Shown here: positions 25,209 to 34,179 of the stretch, piece after piece
Position numbering within the stretch: position 1 is the first letter of the stretch
Layout of the letters: each line of letters begins with the position of its first letter
Source: Bacteroidales bacterium
Lineage (GTDB): Bacteria > Bacteroidota > Bacteroidia > Bacteroidales > UBA1402
Assembly (NCBI GenBank): GCA_017468435.1
Contig: JAFUIP010000015.1
Coordinates: 124,001-188,000, forward strand
Reading direction: 5' to 3'
DNA: 64,000 nucleotides
Translations under genes and position numbers: made by a program
The notes under the pieces: model-generated
The model's database searches: none
Told to the model about the DNA's origin: nothing
Seen by the model: only the letters and a program-made list of their open reading frames with translations

Positions 25209-27152
25209 ATGAGCCGTATCATTGCCGTTTTACCCGATCATGTAGCCAATCAGATTGCTGCCGGAGAAGTGATTCAGCAACCTTCTTCGGTCGTGAAGGA
25301 ATTGATGGAGAATGCCATCGATGCCGGCGCGACCCGAATTGAGGTGCTCATAAAGGAAGCCGGAAAAACACTTATCCAGATAAACGACAATGGTAAAGGC
25401 ATGTCGGCAGAAGATGCGCGACTTTGTTTTGAACGTCATGCCACTTCTAAACTGCGCGAAGCCAGTGACTTGTTCAGTCTGCAAACCATGGGCTTTCGCG
25501 GAGAAGCCTTGGCCTCGATTGCGGCCATTGCCCAAGTGGAATTGCAAACCCGCCAGGCAGAAGACGAATTGGGTACCAAGGTGTGCATTGCCGGCTCACA
25601 AATTGAGAGTCAGGAAGAAATGGTTTTGCCAAGTGTAGGCACGCGCTTCATGGTGCGCAACCTGTTCTACAATGTTCCCGCCCGACGCAAATTCTTAGGC
25701 AGCAATGCCAAGCAATTTTTGGCCATCCGCAACGAATTCATACACATCGCCTTGGCGCATCCAGAGTTGGAAATGAGTCTGAACCACAATGGCGAAAACC
25801 TGTATCAGCTTCCGGAAAGCAGCCTGCGTCAGCGCATTATCGCCCTATTTGGCGCCACGCTCAACAAGAAACTTTACCCCATAGAAGTGGAGACCGATTT
25901 CGTGCGTATCAGTGGCTTTGTCGGAGACCCGTCGGCGGCGCACAAACGTAGCAGCGAACAATTTTTCTTTGCCAACCAGCGCTACATCCGCCATCCTTAT
26001 TTCCGAAAGGCCATTCTCGATGTGTACGAACCCCTTATTCCCAGCGGCATGCAACCGGCGTACTTTCTCTTTTTGGAAGTTCCCACAGAAAGCATAGACG
26101 TGAATATCAGCCCCACCAAAACGGAAGTCAAATTTGAGCACGAACAAGTGATCTGGCCCATTTTGAATGCCGCCGTGCGCGAGTGTTTAGGCAAATTCAA
26201 CGCCGTTCCCTCCATAGATTTCGACCAGGAAGACGCGCCTAACATTGATGTTTTGCCCAACGACAGAGACTTTGCCCAGCCGCAGGTGGAATTCGACCGC
26301 AACTATAATCCCTTCGCCACACCATCCTTTGACAAGCCTGTCGTTTCCTACTCATCGACGCCGGCTTATTCAAGAACTTCGTTCGACAAGGGAAATGTGT
26401 CACGACAATGGGACCAACTGGTAGAAAGCTTCGAGCAAGCGCGAGACTTCAAGCCTACGACAAACGATTTCGAATCGACGCCGCGTGCACAAGATATTCA
26501 GCAACCACAGGAGATTCAGCATCTACAAGAGTTCCAGCATCCGCAAGATGTTTTGGAGATTCTCTTCAACGACGAAGATACCTGGGAAAGCCATCAACAA
26601 CATCTGACACAAGTGTTTGGCCGTTACTTGATGTTGCCCATGGGCGAGCAATTGCTGTTCATAGACCAACACCGTGCAAGCCTGCGCATTCTTTTCGAAG
26701 CATACAGCCGCCAATTGGCTCAGCATCAATCCGTTTCACAGAGTTTGCTCTTCCCCGAAGAAATAGATTTGCCTCATCATTTGTTGGACGAATTCGAAGC
26801 GCTTTGCGAAAGCCTGAACGATTTGGGATTCCGTTTCGAGAAGAATGGCCAAAGTTATTTGCTGACAGGCATTCCACAGCAATTGACCGGAAAGGATGCT
26901 CACAGCGTCTTACAAGATCTGTTACAGGCCAAATTGGAAGACATTCCTGGATTTTCTTGTTTGCTCAGCGATAAACTCGCTCTACAAATGGCCAAATCAA
27001 CAGCCCTGCCCTATGACGTAAAACTTGGCGAAAGCGAACAAAAAGACCTCTGCCAACAATTGTTTAGCGCTGCCATTCAGAACTTTACCCCCGATGGAAA
27101 ACGCATCATTTCCTGCATCAGCCAGGAAGAATTAATGAAAAGATTTTTATGA
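25209..27152 (+). CDS. mutL: DNA mismatch repair protein MutL
   Basis: A 647-residue mismatch-repair protein that links MutS recognition to downstream steps. The N-terminal GHKL ATPase is clear: IAAGEVIQQPSSVVKELMEN, DAGATRIEV, DNGKGM and GFRGEALASIA. The linker contains a short Gln-rich repeat (three 6-residue units, DNA 26493-26546). The C-terminal domain has DQHRASLRILFE from Asp486, in place of the metal-binding DQHA(x)2E(x)4E of endonuclease MutLs; the first Glu is Leu. The matching C-terminal CPHGRP motif reads FTPDGK. Nuclease activity is therefore doubtful. It overlaps rnr by 4 bases. Confidence 0.95.
   Translation: MSRIIAVLPDHVANQIAAGEVIQQPSSVVKELMENAIDAGATRIEVLIKEAGKTLIQINDNGKGMSAEDARLCFERHATSKLREASDLFSLQTMGFRGEALASIAAIAQVELQTRQAEDELGTKVCIAGSQIESQEEMVLPSVGTRFMVRNLFYNVPARRKFLGSNAKQFLAIRNEFIHIALAHPELEMSLNHNGENLYQLPESSLRQRIIALFGATLNKKLYPIEVETDFVRISGFVGDPSAAHKRSSEQFFFANQRYIRHPYFRKAILDVYEPLIPSGMQPAYFLFLEVPTESIDVNISPTKTEVKFEHEQVIWPILNAAVRECLGKFNAVPSIDFDQEDAPNIDVLPNDRDFAQPQVEFDRNYNPFATPSFDKPVVSYSSTPAYSRTSFDKGNVSRQWDQLVESFEQARDFKPTTNDFESTPRAQDIQQPQEIQHLQEFQHPQDVLEILFNDEDTWESHQQHLTQVFGRYLMLPMGEQLLFIDQHRASLRILFEAYSRQLAQHQSVSQSLLFPEEIDLPHHLLDEFEALCESLNDLGFRFEKNGQSYLLTGIPQQLTGKDAHSVLQDLLQAKLEDIPGFSCLLSDKLALQMAKSTALPYDVKLGESEQKDLCQQLFSAAIQNFTPDGKRIISCISQEELMKRFL
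26493..26546 (+). repeat. 18-bp tandem repeat in the mutL linker
   Basis: Three adjoining 18-base units starting at 26493, 26511 and 26529 encode DIQQPQ, EIQHLQ and EFQHPQ. They fall in the flexible linker between ATPase and C-terminal domains, where length change is tolerated. Confidence 0.7.
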
Positions 27153-28900
27153 AGAACACTATGAAACACAAAAAGAAAACAAAAATAGCCCGCATCACCA
27201 AGGCTGACCTCAAACAAGAGATTATGCATTTTTTCCGGAGAAATGTCCGGAATAGTTATAATTACAAGCAAGTAGCCGCCGCACTGGGCATTACCCGGGC
27301 TGCCAGCAAAGAAATGGTGCTCGAACTGCTCAAAATGCTTCATCAGCAACATTTCCTCACGATGGAAAGAGAAGGCCGCTACACCTTGGCCCAACAACTG
27401 CGCAAAGAGCGTAAATGCCTGGGCGACGACATCATGGGCGAATTCGAATTGCCCGAAAGCTACCCGGCCGAAGCCGAAAAGGAAGCCCTGACATTCAACG
27501 AAGACATTCAGCCGCAGGAATACAGCTACCGAGAAGATTTCCGCAAAGTGACCACCTTCACCATCGACCCGCTCGAAGCCAAAGACTTCGACGACGCCGT
27601 GTCTATCAGACAATTGAGCAACGGACATTGGGAAATAGGTGTGCACATTGCCGATGTCACATTCTACGTGAAGCCCAAATCACTCATCGACCAGGAGGCA
27701 GAAAAACGTGCCACTTCGGTGTATTTGGTAGATCGCGTGGTGCCCATGTTGCCCGAAGCGCTTTGCAATCAGCTCTGCTCGCTGCGTCCCGACGAAGAAA
27801 AGCGTTGTTTCTCTTGCATTTTCGAAATGAACAGCAAGGCCGAAGTGATTAAATCGCGTATCAAACGCACCGTGATAAAATCTTGTCGCCGAATGACTTA
27901 CGAAGAAGCACAAGAGGTCATTGAAGGTCGTAGCGATGTGCTGAAAAACGAAATCCTTAGCTTGCACGCTTTGGCGCAGATCATGCGCAAAAAACGTATG
28001 CAAAACGGAGCCATCCAATTCGAAAGCAACGAGATTGGTTTCAAATTGGACGAAAACGGCAAGCCTATCGAAGTTTATTTCAAGGAATCGAACGAATCGC
28101 ATCAACTTATCGAGGAATTTATGTTGCTGGCCAATAGAACCGTGGCCGAATTCGTCAACAAAAAAGGCACTACGCCGAAGGCCTTCGTTTACCGCGTGCA
28201 CGACCTGCCCGACCCTGACAAACTGAGCGATTTATCCAAGTTCATCAAACGATTCGGGCACACACTCAACACCGACGGCGACCAAAAGCAGATAAGCCAG
28301 AATATCAACAAGATGCTGGGCGACATACAAGGAACGGCCGAAGCCAACATGATTTCTGCTCTCACCGTGCGCGCCATGGCAAAAGCCATATATACCACCG
28401 ACAATATCGGACATTACGGCTTGGCATTCAAGTACTACACACATTTCACATCGCCCATCAGACGTTATCCCGACATGTTGGTGCATAGACTCCTGGAGCG
28501 CTACCTGAACGATGGAAAGAGTTTCGACCGTGAACGTCTGGAACGTCAGTGCGAACATTGCTCTGCCATGGAACAACTGGCCGCGCAAGCCGAGCGTGCT
28601 TCTATCAAGAGCAAGCAGGTGGAATTCATGGCCGGCCAAATGGGAAAAGTCTTCAAAGGCAATATCTCTGGCGTGACGGATTTTGGATTCTTTGTGGAAT
28701 GCGAAGAGAACAAATGCGAAGGCCTGGTGCCCATGCGCGACCTGGACGACGACCACTACATCTTCGACGAAAAGAACTTCTGCCTGATTGGACGTTACCA
28801 CAAAAAGGTGTATCGCTTGGGCGACAGCGTGGAAGTAATGGTGGCCCGCACCGACATGGACAAACGTCAATTGGACTTTGTGTTGGTAAACAATGAGTAA
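27149..28900 (+). CDS. rnr: RNase R-type exoribonuclease lacking cold-shock domains
   Basis: A 583-residue RNase II/R-family 3'-5' exoribonuclease. It has an N-terminal winged-helix region (about residues 18-82), then within a dozen residues the segment GDDIMGEFELPESYP that normally follows the second cold-shock domain. The catalytic RNB domain follows, with Asp140, Asp146, Asp148 and Asp149 in FTIDPLEAKDFDDA, and a C-terminal S1 domain (about residues 500-583, GNISGVTDFGFFVE). The two OB-fold cold-shock domains expected between winged helix and RNB are missing, in frame. Typical RNase R of this order is well over 100 residues longer. The catalytic core is intact. It overlaps mutL by 4 bases. 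Confidence 0.92.
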   Translation: MKNTMKHKKKTKIARITKADLKQEIMHFFRRNVRNSYNYKQVAAALGITRAASKEMVLELLKMLHQQHFLTMEREGRYTLAQQLRKERKCLGDDIMGEFELPESYPAEAEKEALTFNEDIQPQEYSYREDFRKVTTFTIDPLEAKDFDDAVSIRQLSNGHWEIGVHIADVTFYVKPKSLIDQEAEKRATSVYLVDRVVPMLPEALCNQLCSLRPDEEKRCFSCIFEMNSKAEVIKSRIKRTVIKSCRRMTYEEAQEVIEGRSDVLKNEILSLHALAQIMRKKRMQNGAIQFESNEIGFKLDENGKPIEVYFKESNESHQLIEEFMLLANRTVAEFVNKKGTTPKAFVYRVHDLPDPDKLSDLSKFIKRFGHTLNTDGDQKQISQNINKMLGDIQGTAEANMISALTVRAMAKAIYTTDNIGHYGLAFKYYTHFTSPIRRYPDMLVHRLLERYLNDGKSFDRERLERQCEHCSAMEQLAAQAERASIKSKQVEFMAGQMGKVFKGNISGVTDFGFFVECEENKCEGLVPMRDLDDDHYIFDEKNFCLIGRYHKKVYRLGDSVEVMVARTDMDKRQLDFVLVNNE

Positions 28901-28917
28901 AACCGATATAAATTGAA

Positions 28918-28949
28918 GAAGGTGCCTCGGCTCACGCAGAAACACCTTC
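28918..28949 (+). terminator. Possible hairpin terminator after rnr
   Basis: GAAGGTG (28918-28924) pairs with CACCTTC (28943-28949) across an 18-base loop. No T-run follows, so termination efficiency is uncertain. Confidence 0.3.
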
Positions 28950-29006
28950 GAACATATATATAGAGGAAATTAAAAAGAGTCTTGTTTCGGACCGCAAAAA
29001 TATTAC

Positions 29007-29014
29007 TAATTTTG
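29007..29014 (+). promoter_or_regulatory. Promoter -7 box of ahcY
   Basis: TAATTTTG, an exact TAnnTTTG match. A weak TTTC (28985-28988) lies 18 bases upstream as a possible -33. The ATG is at 29065. I see no riboswitch-like fold in 28901-29064. Confidence 0.6.
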
Positions 29015-29064
29015 CAATCAAGACGCAAGAAAAACGAAAACGTTACAAAAAATCTGACGAAAAT

Positions 29065-30483
29065 ATGAATTTAACAATCTTTAACAAAATTCCTTATAAA
29101 GTAGCCGATATCAGCTTGGCCGATTTTGGTAGAAAAGAGATTGAAATTGCCGAAAAAGAAATGCCCGGATTGATGGCTATCCGTCGTAAATACGGCCCGA
29201 AGAAGCCGCTGAAAGGCGCTCGCATCATGGGTTCGCTGCACATGACCATCCAAACGGCCGTGCTCATTGAAACACTCACCGAGCTGGGTGCCGAAGTGCG
29301 TTGGGCCAGTTGCAATATTTTCTCTACGCAAGATCATGCCGCTGCCGCTGTGGCCGAAAAGGGCGTGAATGTTTTTGCTTGGAAAGGCGAAAGTCTGGAA
29401 GAATATTGGTGGTGCACCCTGCAAGCGCTCACCTTCGAAGGTGGCAATGGTCCCAACCTCATCGTTGACGATGGCGGCGATGCCACGCTGATGATTCACT
29501 TGGGCGTACAGGCTGAAAAAGATGCCGGCGTTCTCGACACGCCCTCGCATGGCGAAGACGAAGCCGAGCTGAAAGCCATCCTGAAAAAAGTTTTGGCCGA
29601 AAAGCCTGGATTCTGGAGCAGCATGATTCCCGAAATCAGAGGCGTTTCCGAAGAAACCACCACCGGCGTGAATCGTCTGTACCAAATGATGAGCAACAAG
29701 GAACTGCTCTTCCCTGCCTTCAACGTGAACGACTCCGTGACCAAATCGAAATTCGACAATCTCTACGGCTGTCGCGAGTCTTTGGCCGACGGAATCAAGC
29801 GTGCCACCGATGTAATGATTGCCGGAAAAGTGGCCGTCATTTGCGGCTACGGCAATGTGGGTAAGGGTTGTGCCCAGTCGATGAGAGGTTTCGGCGCTCG
29901 CGTCATCGTGAACGAAATCGACCCGATTTGCGCTTTGCAAGCGGCCATGGAAGGCTACGAAGTGAAGCCCATGGAAGACAGCCTGGAAGAAGGCGACATC
30001 TACGTCACCACCACCGGAAACTTCGACATTATCCGCATAGAACACATGGAAAAGATGAAGGATTGCGCCATTGTCTGCAACATCGGCCACTTCGACAACG
30101 AAATACAGGTGGATCAGCTGAAGAAATATCCCGGCATCCGTCATCGCAACATCAAGCCGCAGGTAGATCAGTATTTCTTCCCCGATGGCCACAGCATCAT
30201 TTTGCTGGCCGACGGTCGTTTGGTCAATTTGGGCTGCGCCACCGGTCACTCTTCTTTTGTGATGAGCAATTCTTTCACCAACCAGGCCTTAGCTCAGATG
30301 GAACTTTGGGAAAAAGCCTACGCCATCGATGTGTATCGCCTTCCCAAACACCTGGACGAAGAAGTAGCCCGCTTGCACCTCGACCACGTAGGTGCCAAAC
30401 TTTCGAAGCTTACTCCCGCTCAGGCCGAATACCTTGGCGTGCCCCAAGAAGGTCCCTTCAAAGCAGAACATTATCGATATTGA
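29065..30483 (+). CDS. ahcY: S-adenosylhomocysteine hydrolase
   Basis: A 472-residue cytoplasmic enzyme that splits S-adenosylhomocysteine into adenosine and homocysteine, removing the inhibitory product of methylation. The NAD-binding Rossmann motif is [15 protein letters not shown] (about residues 258-272). Substrate and family signatures [14 protein letters not shown] and [11 protein letters not shown] are present, and the C-terminus ends in the usual Lys-x-x-x-Tyr-Arg-Tyr type tail (FKAEHYRY). Its TGA overlaps by one base the ATG of the next glycosyltransferase gene, an unusual pairing of metabolism with glycan synthesis. Confidence 0.97.
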   Translation: MNLTIFNKIPYKVADISLADFGRKEIEIAEKEMPGLMAIRRKYGPKKPLKGARIMGSLHMTIQTAVLIETLTELGAEVRWASCNIFSTQDHAAAAVAEKGVNVFAWKGESLEEYWWCTLQALTFEGGNGPNLIVDDGGDATLMIHLGVQAEKDAGVLDTPSHGEDEAELKAILKKVLAEKPGFWSSMIPEIRGVSEETTTGVNRLYQMMSNKELLFPAFNVNDSVTKSKFDNLYGCRESLADGIKRATDVMIAGKVAVICGYGNVGKGCAQSMRGFGARVIVNEIDPICALQAAMEGYEVKPMEDSLEEGDIYVTTTGNFDIIRIEHMEKMKDCAIVCNIGHFDNEIQVDQLKKYPGIRHRNIKPQVDQYFFPDGHSIILLADGRLVNLGCATGHSSFVMSNSFTNQALAQMELWEKAYAIDVYRLPKHLDEEVARLHLDHVGAKLSKLTPAQAEYLGVPQEGPFKAEHYRY

Positions 30484-31280
30484 TGCCCATGAAACAGCCT
30501 CGTCTTTCTGTTGTCACGGTTACCTACAATGCCGAGAGTTGCGTCGAAAAGACCATACTCTCGGTCTTGAATCAGACCTATGCCAATGTTGAGTATCTCA
30601 TCATCGACGGAGGAAGCAAAGATGGTACCATGGATATTGTGAATCGTTATAAAGATCGTATCCATTACATTGTCAGCGAGAAAGATAGAGGCATTTTCGA
30701 TGGCATGAACAAGGGAATATTTGCTGCACAAGGCGACTACGTCATCATGATGAATGCCGACGATACTTTTCACGACAACAAGGTGCTAGAAGACGTAGCC
30801 GCGTTCATTGCAGAACATCCCGATAGTGATGTCGTTTTTGGAAATGCCAATGAAGAGCGCGAATATGGTTTCTTTGTCACCAAGCCCGATTTGGCATCCA
30901 TCTCGAAAAAAATGTCCATCAGCCATCAGGCATTATTTGTAAAAACTGATTTGCTGAAACAAAAGCCATTCGTGGTAGAACATCGCTATGCGGCCGATTT
31001 TGAACAGATTTCTGCTTTTTACTTAGACGGCAGGCAGTTCTCGTACATCGACAGAACCATTGCCGACATCGTGCTTTCGGACGGCACCACTTTCAACAAT
31101 CATATTGCGTCGGTAAATGAATTGTATGATATCCGTGAAGCTCGCGGTGAAAACATCCGAAAAGAGCGCCGTTCGATGATTTGCCGAAAAAAAACGGTGC
31201 GTTTCATGAAAACTTGTTTACCCTCTTTCGTCAGCAAGCCTCTTTTCCGCCTTGTAGCCAAGTTTTACAAGACGCTTTAG
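30483..31280 (+). CDS. Family 2 glycosyltransferase
   Basis: A 265-residue GT-A fold glycosyltransferase. The nucleotide-binding start is SVVTVTYNAESCVEKTI, followed by IIDGGSKDGT and SEKDRGIFDGMNKGI, and the metal-binding MMNADDTFHD (near residue 92). This pattern is typical of small GT2 enzymes in O-antigen and capsule loci. The same frame is open far upstream inside ahcY, but the glycosyltransferase homology begins only here. The ATG at 30483 (MPMKQP) overlaps the ahcY stop; 30489 is an alternative. It converges on, and overlaps by 50 bases, the acyltransferase gene. Confidence 0.88.
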   Translation: MPMKQPRLSVVTVTYNAESCVEKTILSVLNQTYANVEYLIIDGGSKDGTMDIVNRYKDRIHYIVSEKDRGIFDGMNKGIFAAQGDYVIMMNADDTFHDNKVLEDVAAFIAEHPDSDVVFGNANEEREYGFFVTKPDLASISKKMSISHQALFVKTDLLKQKPFVVEHRYAADFEQISAFYLDGRQFSYIDRTIADIVLSDGTTFNNHIASVNELYDIREARGENIRKERRSMICRKKTVRFMKTCLPSFVSKPLFRLVAKFYKTL

Positions 31281-32271
31281 GCCAACTTATTCCCAAAGGA
31301 ACTAATACACCGACCAAGGTGTACAATGCCCAATAGCCCGGCACGGCAAAGCGCGACATATATTCCATGGGCAACTCTTTTAACTGTATCAGACAATAAG
31401 TGAGCAGTTTGAAGGCCATAAAATGGAAAATAAAAATATCCATCGTATGCATTCCTATATACTTTAGCCATGGCATTTCCACACGAGCGAGACCATCGCA
31501 AAACAACAATAAGGCGATGACGGAAACCATGGACACAAGATAATAGAGCAATATATTGCCGGCACCTTGTATAATAGTCATTGAGGTGCTGAAATAACGC
31601 GACAGCCACCACATGAACAGCAACATTGCTATTCCCGCCCAAAGCGAATGTTTCCCTTTTAAATAACAGGCGCATTGCTTTAGTAGATAAGCACTTAGCA
31701 TATACGACAAGGCTAGTAAAGCTGAGGTTTTCAGATTGGGAATCCACAGCCATTTCAAATTGATGCTCACTGCCAACAAAAGACTCAGCGCAATGGCCAA
31801 AACCAAGCCGATTTTCTGTCTGCGAGGAGAGGAGGCCATTTTGCAAATCTTAATCGTGGGCCAAGCCATCATCAGCGCATAAAACATATCACGCAAAAAC
31901 CAGAAACCCGGAAGGATGTAGGCATCTGTACTGGCCATTCCCAAGGCGCAAATGATCTTAATCAGTATTTGCTTGAGCTTGTATGTTTCCCCCACTATCT
32001 GCAAAGGAAAAAGTACACTGTTGTGAATAAGGATGGAAAAAATTGTCCAACACACATAAGGCCACCAGATGCTTTTTAATTTCTTTTTGAAAAAAACTAT
32101 GCCATGCTGCAAATAATCATCCTTAAATAAAAAGCCCGTCACGAAGAAAAACAAAGGCATATGAAACAAACAACTGAATCGATGCACGACCATAGGAACG
32201 CCCGCATGACCGAGAACCATCAGAAGTATACAGATAGCCTTGGCATAAGTGATTTGCAAATCGAGTTTCAT
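31231..32271 (-). CDS. Acyltransferase family 3 membrane protein
   Basis: A 346-residue integral membrane protein of the acyltransferase-3 (OafA/WecH/NodX) family, which acylates surface sugars. The N-terminal helix carries the family His in MVLGHAGVP, followed by FHMPLFFFVTGFLF, and about ten hydrophobic helices are visible. No SGNH domain is attached. It is last in the seven-gene leftward operon, 1 base after the TagF-like gene, so it probably decorates the polysaccharide made there. Its end overlaps the convergent GT2 gene by 50 bases. Confidence 0.88.
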   Translation of the reverse strand: MKLDLQITYAKAICILLMVLGHAGVPMVVHRFSCLFHMPLFFFVTGFLFKDDYLQHGIVFFKKKLKSIWWPYVCWTIFSILIHNSVLFPLQIVGETYKLKQILIKIICALGMASTDAYILPGFWFLRDMFYALMMAWPTIKICKMASSPRRQKIGLVLAIALSLLLAVSINLKWLWIPNLKTSALLALSYMLSAYLLKQCACYLKGKHSLWAGIAMLLFMWWLSRYFSTSMTIIQGAGNILLYYLVSMVSVIALLLFCDGLARVEMPWLKYIGMHTMDIFIFHFMAFKLLTYCLIQLKELPMEYMSRFAVPGYWALYTLVGVLVPLGISWPKASCKTWLQGGKEAC

Positions 32272-32272
32272 G

Positions 32273-33454
32273 TTACTTTATCTTCTGCTGCAAACAACGG
32301 AATACGCGCTCGCAAGAATGAGCATCCAGATGTTGATGATAACGATTCAATATTTCCGGATGCTTGATATATGCGGGGACGCCGGCCTTTAAACACTCTT
32401 TGATATTATGCAGCAATCCATTCTCATCTTCGCTGATAGGACCGACTTGCGCCATATCTTCTTTGGTGATGTAAATTGGATTGTCGGTATGAGTATAATC
32501 GTCGTAATCGTGAAATAAGATAGGACGCTGCAAAAGCATAAAGTCATACACACAGCTGGAATAATCACTGATAAGCATGTCAGAAATAAAGAGCAATTCC
32601 TGAGAATCCACCTTCGCATCGGCCGAATAATCTCGGAAACAGTCTTCGTGCGCAAAACTTTCGTAATGATTCGTCATGTTGATATGTTGCTTCCACACCA
32701 GCACGATATGATGCTCTTTGAAGTACTTGATAGCCTGCGGATTATCCTTGAAGATATAGGGAGACAAAGCGCCTTTTCCGTAAGAACGGTGCGTAGGCAT
32801 ATAGGTGATAATCACATCCTCGGGTGAAAAACCATATTTGCGTCGCAAACTCAAGGCATCGAAGCTCAAAAAATCGTCAGTACGCGGCTGTCCTGTGATT
32901 TCTACGCGAGGATTGCGAGTAGATTTCTGAATGATGGTTTTGAACAATTCGGACGTAACCGGCAAAAATACAGCATCTTCCAAACGATAGTTGCCCACAA
33001 AATTGGCAGTAAGGAAATCTGTAAATTTCACAAAGCAAGATTTCTTGGCTTCAGGCGTATCGTAATAGCCCACCTTAAGAGGCATACCATGCATCAGATG
33101 TAAATGATGCTGTCCTTTTTTTCTGAATGTATAACGGATATCGTCGAACCAAGTAGTAGTCACAACCACTTCGGCCGAAAGACAAGCCTTGATGCCTTTA
33201 AGAGAAGTGTTCATCAACACCGGCAAATTTCGGGCTTGCAAATCACGACAGACATCTTGGGAATGGCTTATCCAATAAGCTTCTATCTCGGGATGTTCTT
33301 TAACCACATATTCAAATAGATAACGCGCATTCTGCGAATAACGTCTTCCCTTATCCGAGCCGAAGATCCAAAGATTTTTTCGTACAGATATGAATGGACG
33401 CATGGGACATACCAACAAACCGCGCAAAAAGAACTTTACTTGTGATAGTTTCAT
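32273..33454 (-). CDS. CDP-glycerol glycerophosphotransferase-like protein (TagB/TagF/TarL family)
   Basis: A 393-residue protein of the family that transfers glycerol-phosphate or ribitol-phosphate from CDP-polyols in teichoic acids and polyol-phosphate capsules. Family signatures include HLMHGMPLKVGYYD, ITYMPTHRSYG, VLVWKQHIN and the C-terminal DMLISDYSSCVYDFMLLQRPILFHDYD. It lacks a large N-terminal extension, so it is the size of TagB/TagF catalytic domains. Its neighbour 10 bases upstream is a cytidylyltransferase that could make the CDP-polyol donor. Whether it adds a single unit or a polymer cannot be read from sequence. Confidence 0.88.
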   Translation of the reverse strand: MKLSQVKFFLRGLLVCPMRPFISVRKNLWIFGSDKGRRYSQNARYLFEYVVKEHPEIEAYWISHSQDVCRDLQARNLPVLMNTSLKGIKACLSAEVVVTTTWFDDIRYTFRKKGQHHLHLMHGMPLKVGYYDTPEAKKSCFVKFTDFLTANFVGNYRLEDAVFLPVTSELFKTIIQKSTRNPRVEITGQPRTDDFLSFDALSLRRKYGFSPEDVIITYMPTHRSYGKGALSPYIFKDNPQAIKYFKEHHIVLVWKQHINMTNHYESFAHEDCFRDYSADAKVDSQELLFISDMLISDYSSCVYDFMLLQRPILFHDYDDYTHTDNPIYITKEDMAQVGPISEDENGLLHNIKECLKAGVPAYIKHPEILNRYHQHLDAHSCERVFRCLQQKIK

Positions 33455-33464
33455 AAGACTTCTG

Positions 33465-34172
33465 TTATCGCTCCCATTTAAACAATTCTTCCAGCACGTA
33501 GATATCTCGCGAATATGTCAATTTCATATTCTTTTCCTCGCCTTCCACCACATAAATGCGCTCTTGCGGAAGATATTTAGCTACAGTGCCACAGTCTTCG
33601 GTTGATACAAAATCGGGATCTTGTAAAGCCAATTGATAAGCCTTGGCGATAACTTCCTGACGGAATCCCTGAGGAGATTGTCCCCTTCTAAGATACTTAC
33701 GATTAGGCACCTGTGTAATCAGATGTCCATTTTCATCTACTTCTATGATGGTATCGGTTGCGGGCACAGCCACATTCACCGCACTATACTGTTTCAAGGC
33801 ATCCAGCACATCATTGATAATACGTTGACTTACCAAAGGACGTACGGCATCGTGAAACAAGAGATTTGCCTGAGGTTCATCCATATAAGCATTGACAGCA
33901 GCCAAGGTAGATTCGTAGCGTTCTTTTCCTCCGGGCAAGACTTTCATCAACTTTTTCCAGTTATTCTTCTTGCTAAGAGCATGAATCTCACTAATATAAT
34001 TGATGTTAGACACCACAGCGATTTCGTCTATACCTTCGTTTTGCTCAAAAGCATCTATGGTATGTTCGATGATGGTTTTACCGTACATCTGATAAAATTG
34101 TTTAGGCTGTTCTTTGCCCAAACGAGATCCTACACCTCCAGCCAAAATAACTGCAATATTTCTGTTCTTCAT
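33465..34172 (-). CDS. TarI/IspD-like cytidylyltransferase
   Basis: A 235-residue CTP-dependent nucleotidyltransferase. The signature is AVILAGGVGSRLGKEQPKQF at the start, with FHDAVRPLVS and TEDCGTVAKY further on. IspD (MEP isoprenoid pathway) and TarI/Bcs1 (CDP-ribitol synthesis) share this fold. The AGGVGSRLG form and the adjacent TagF-like gene favour a polyol-phosphate cytidylyltransferase, but no reductase (TarJ) gene is present in the window and IspD cannot be excluded. It is 7 bases downstream of a GT2 gene in the same operon. Confidence 0.8.
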   Translation of the reverse strand: MKNRNIAVILAGGVGSRLGKEQPKQFYQMYGKTIIEHTIDAFEQNEGIDEIAVVSNINYISEIHALSKKNNWKKLMKVLPGGKERYESTLAAVNAYMDEPQANLLFHDAVRPLVSQRIINDVLDALKQYSAVNVAVPATDTIIEVDENGHLITQVPNRKYLRRGQSPQGFRQEVIAKAYQLALQDPDFVSTEDCGTVAKYLPQERIYVVEGEEKNMKLTYSRDIYVLEELFKWER

Positions 34173-34179
34173 TCTCTTT

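Noticed and set aside
28901..29064. SAH or SAM riboswitch upstream of ahcY
   Set aside because: Only a weak hairpin and a promoter are visible; no conserved riboswitch core could be recognised.
29071..30249. 392-codon open frame antisense to ahcY
   Set aside because: It is fully covered by a clear ahcY gene, shows no recognisable domain, and long antisense frames are common in genes with this codon bias.
29868..30482. Open frame extending the GT2 gene upstream through the end of ahcY
   Set aside because: It lies inside ahcY in another frame, has no glycosyltransferase character, and the conserved GT2 start begins only after 30483.
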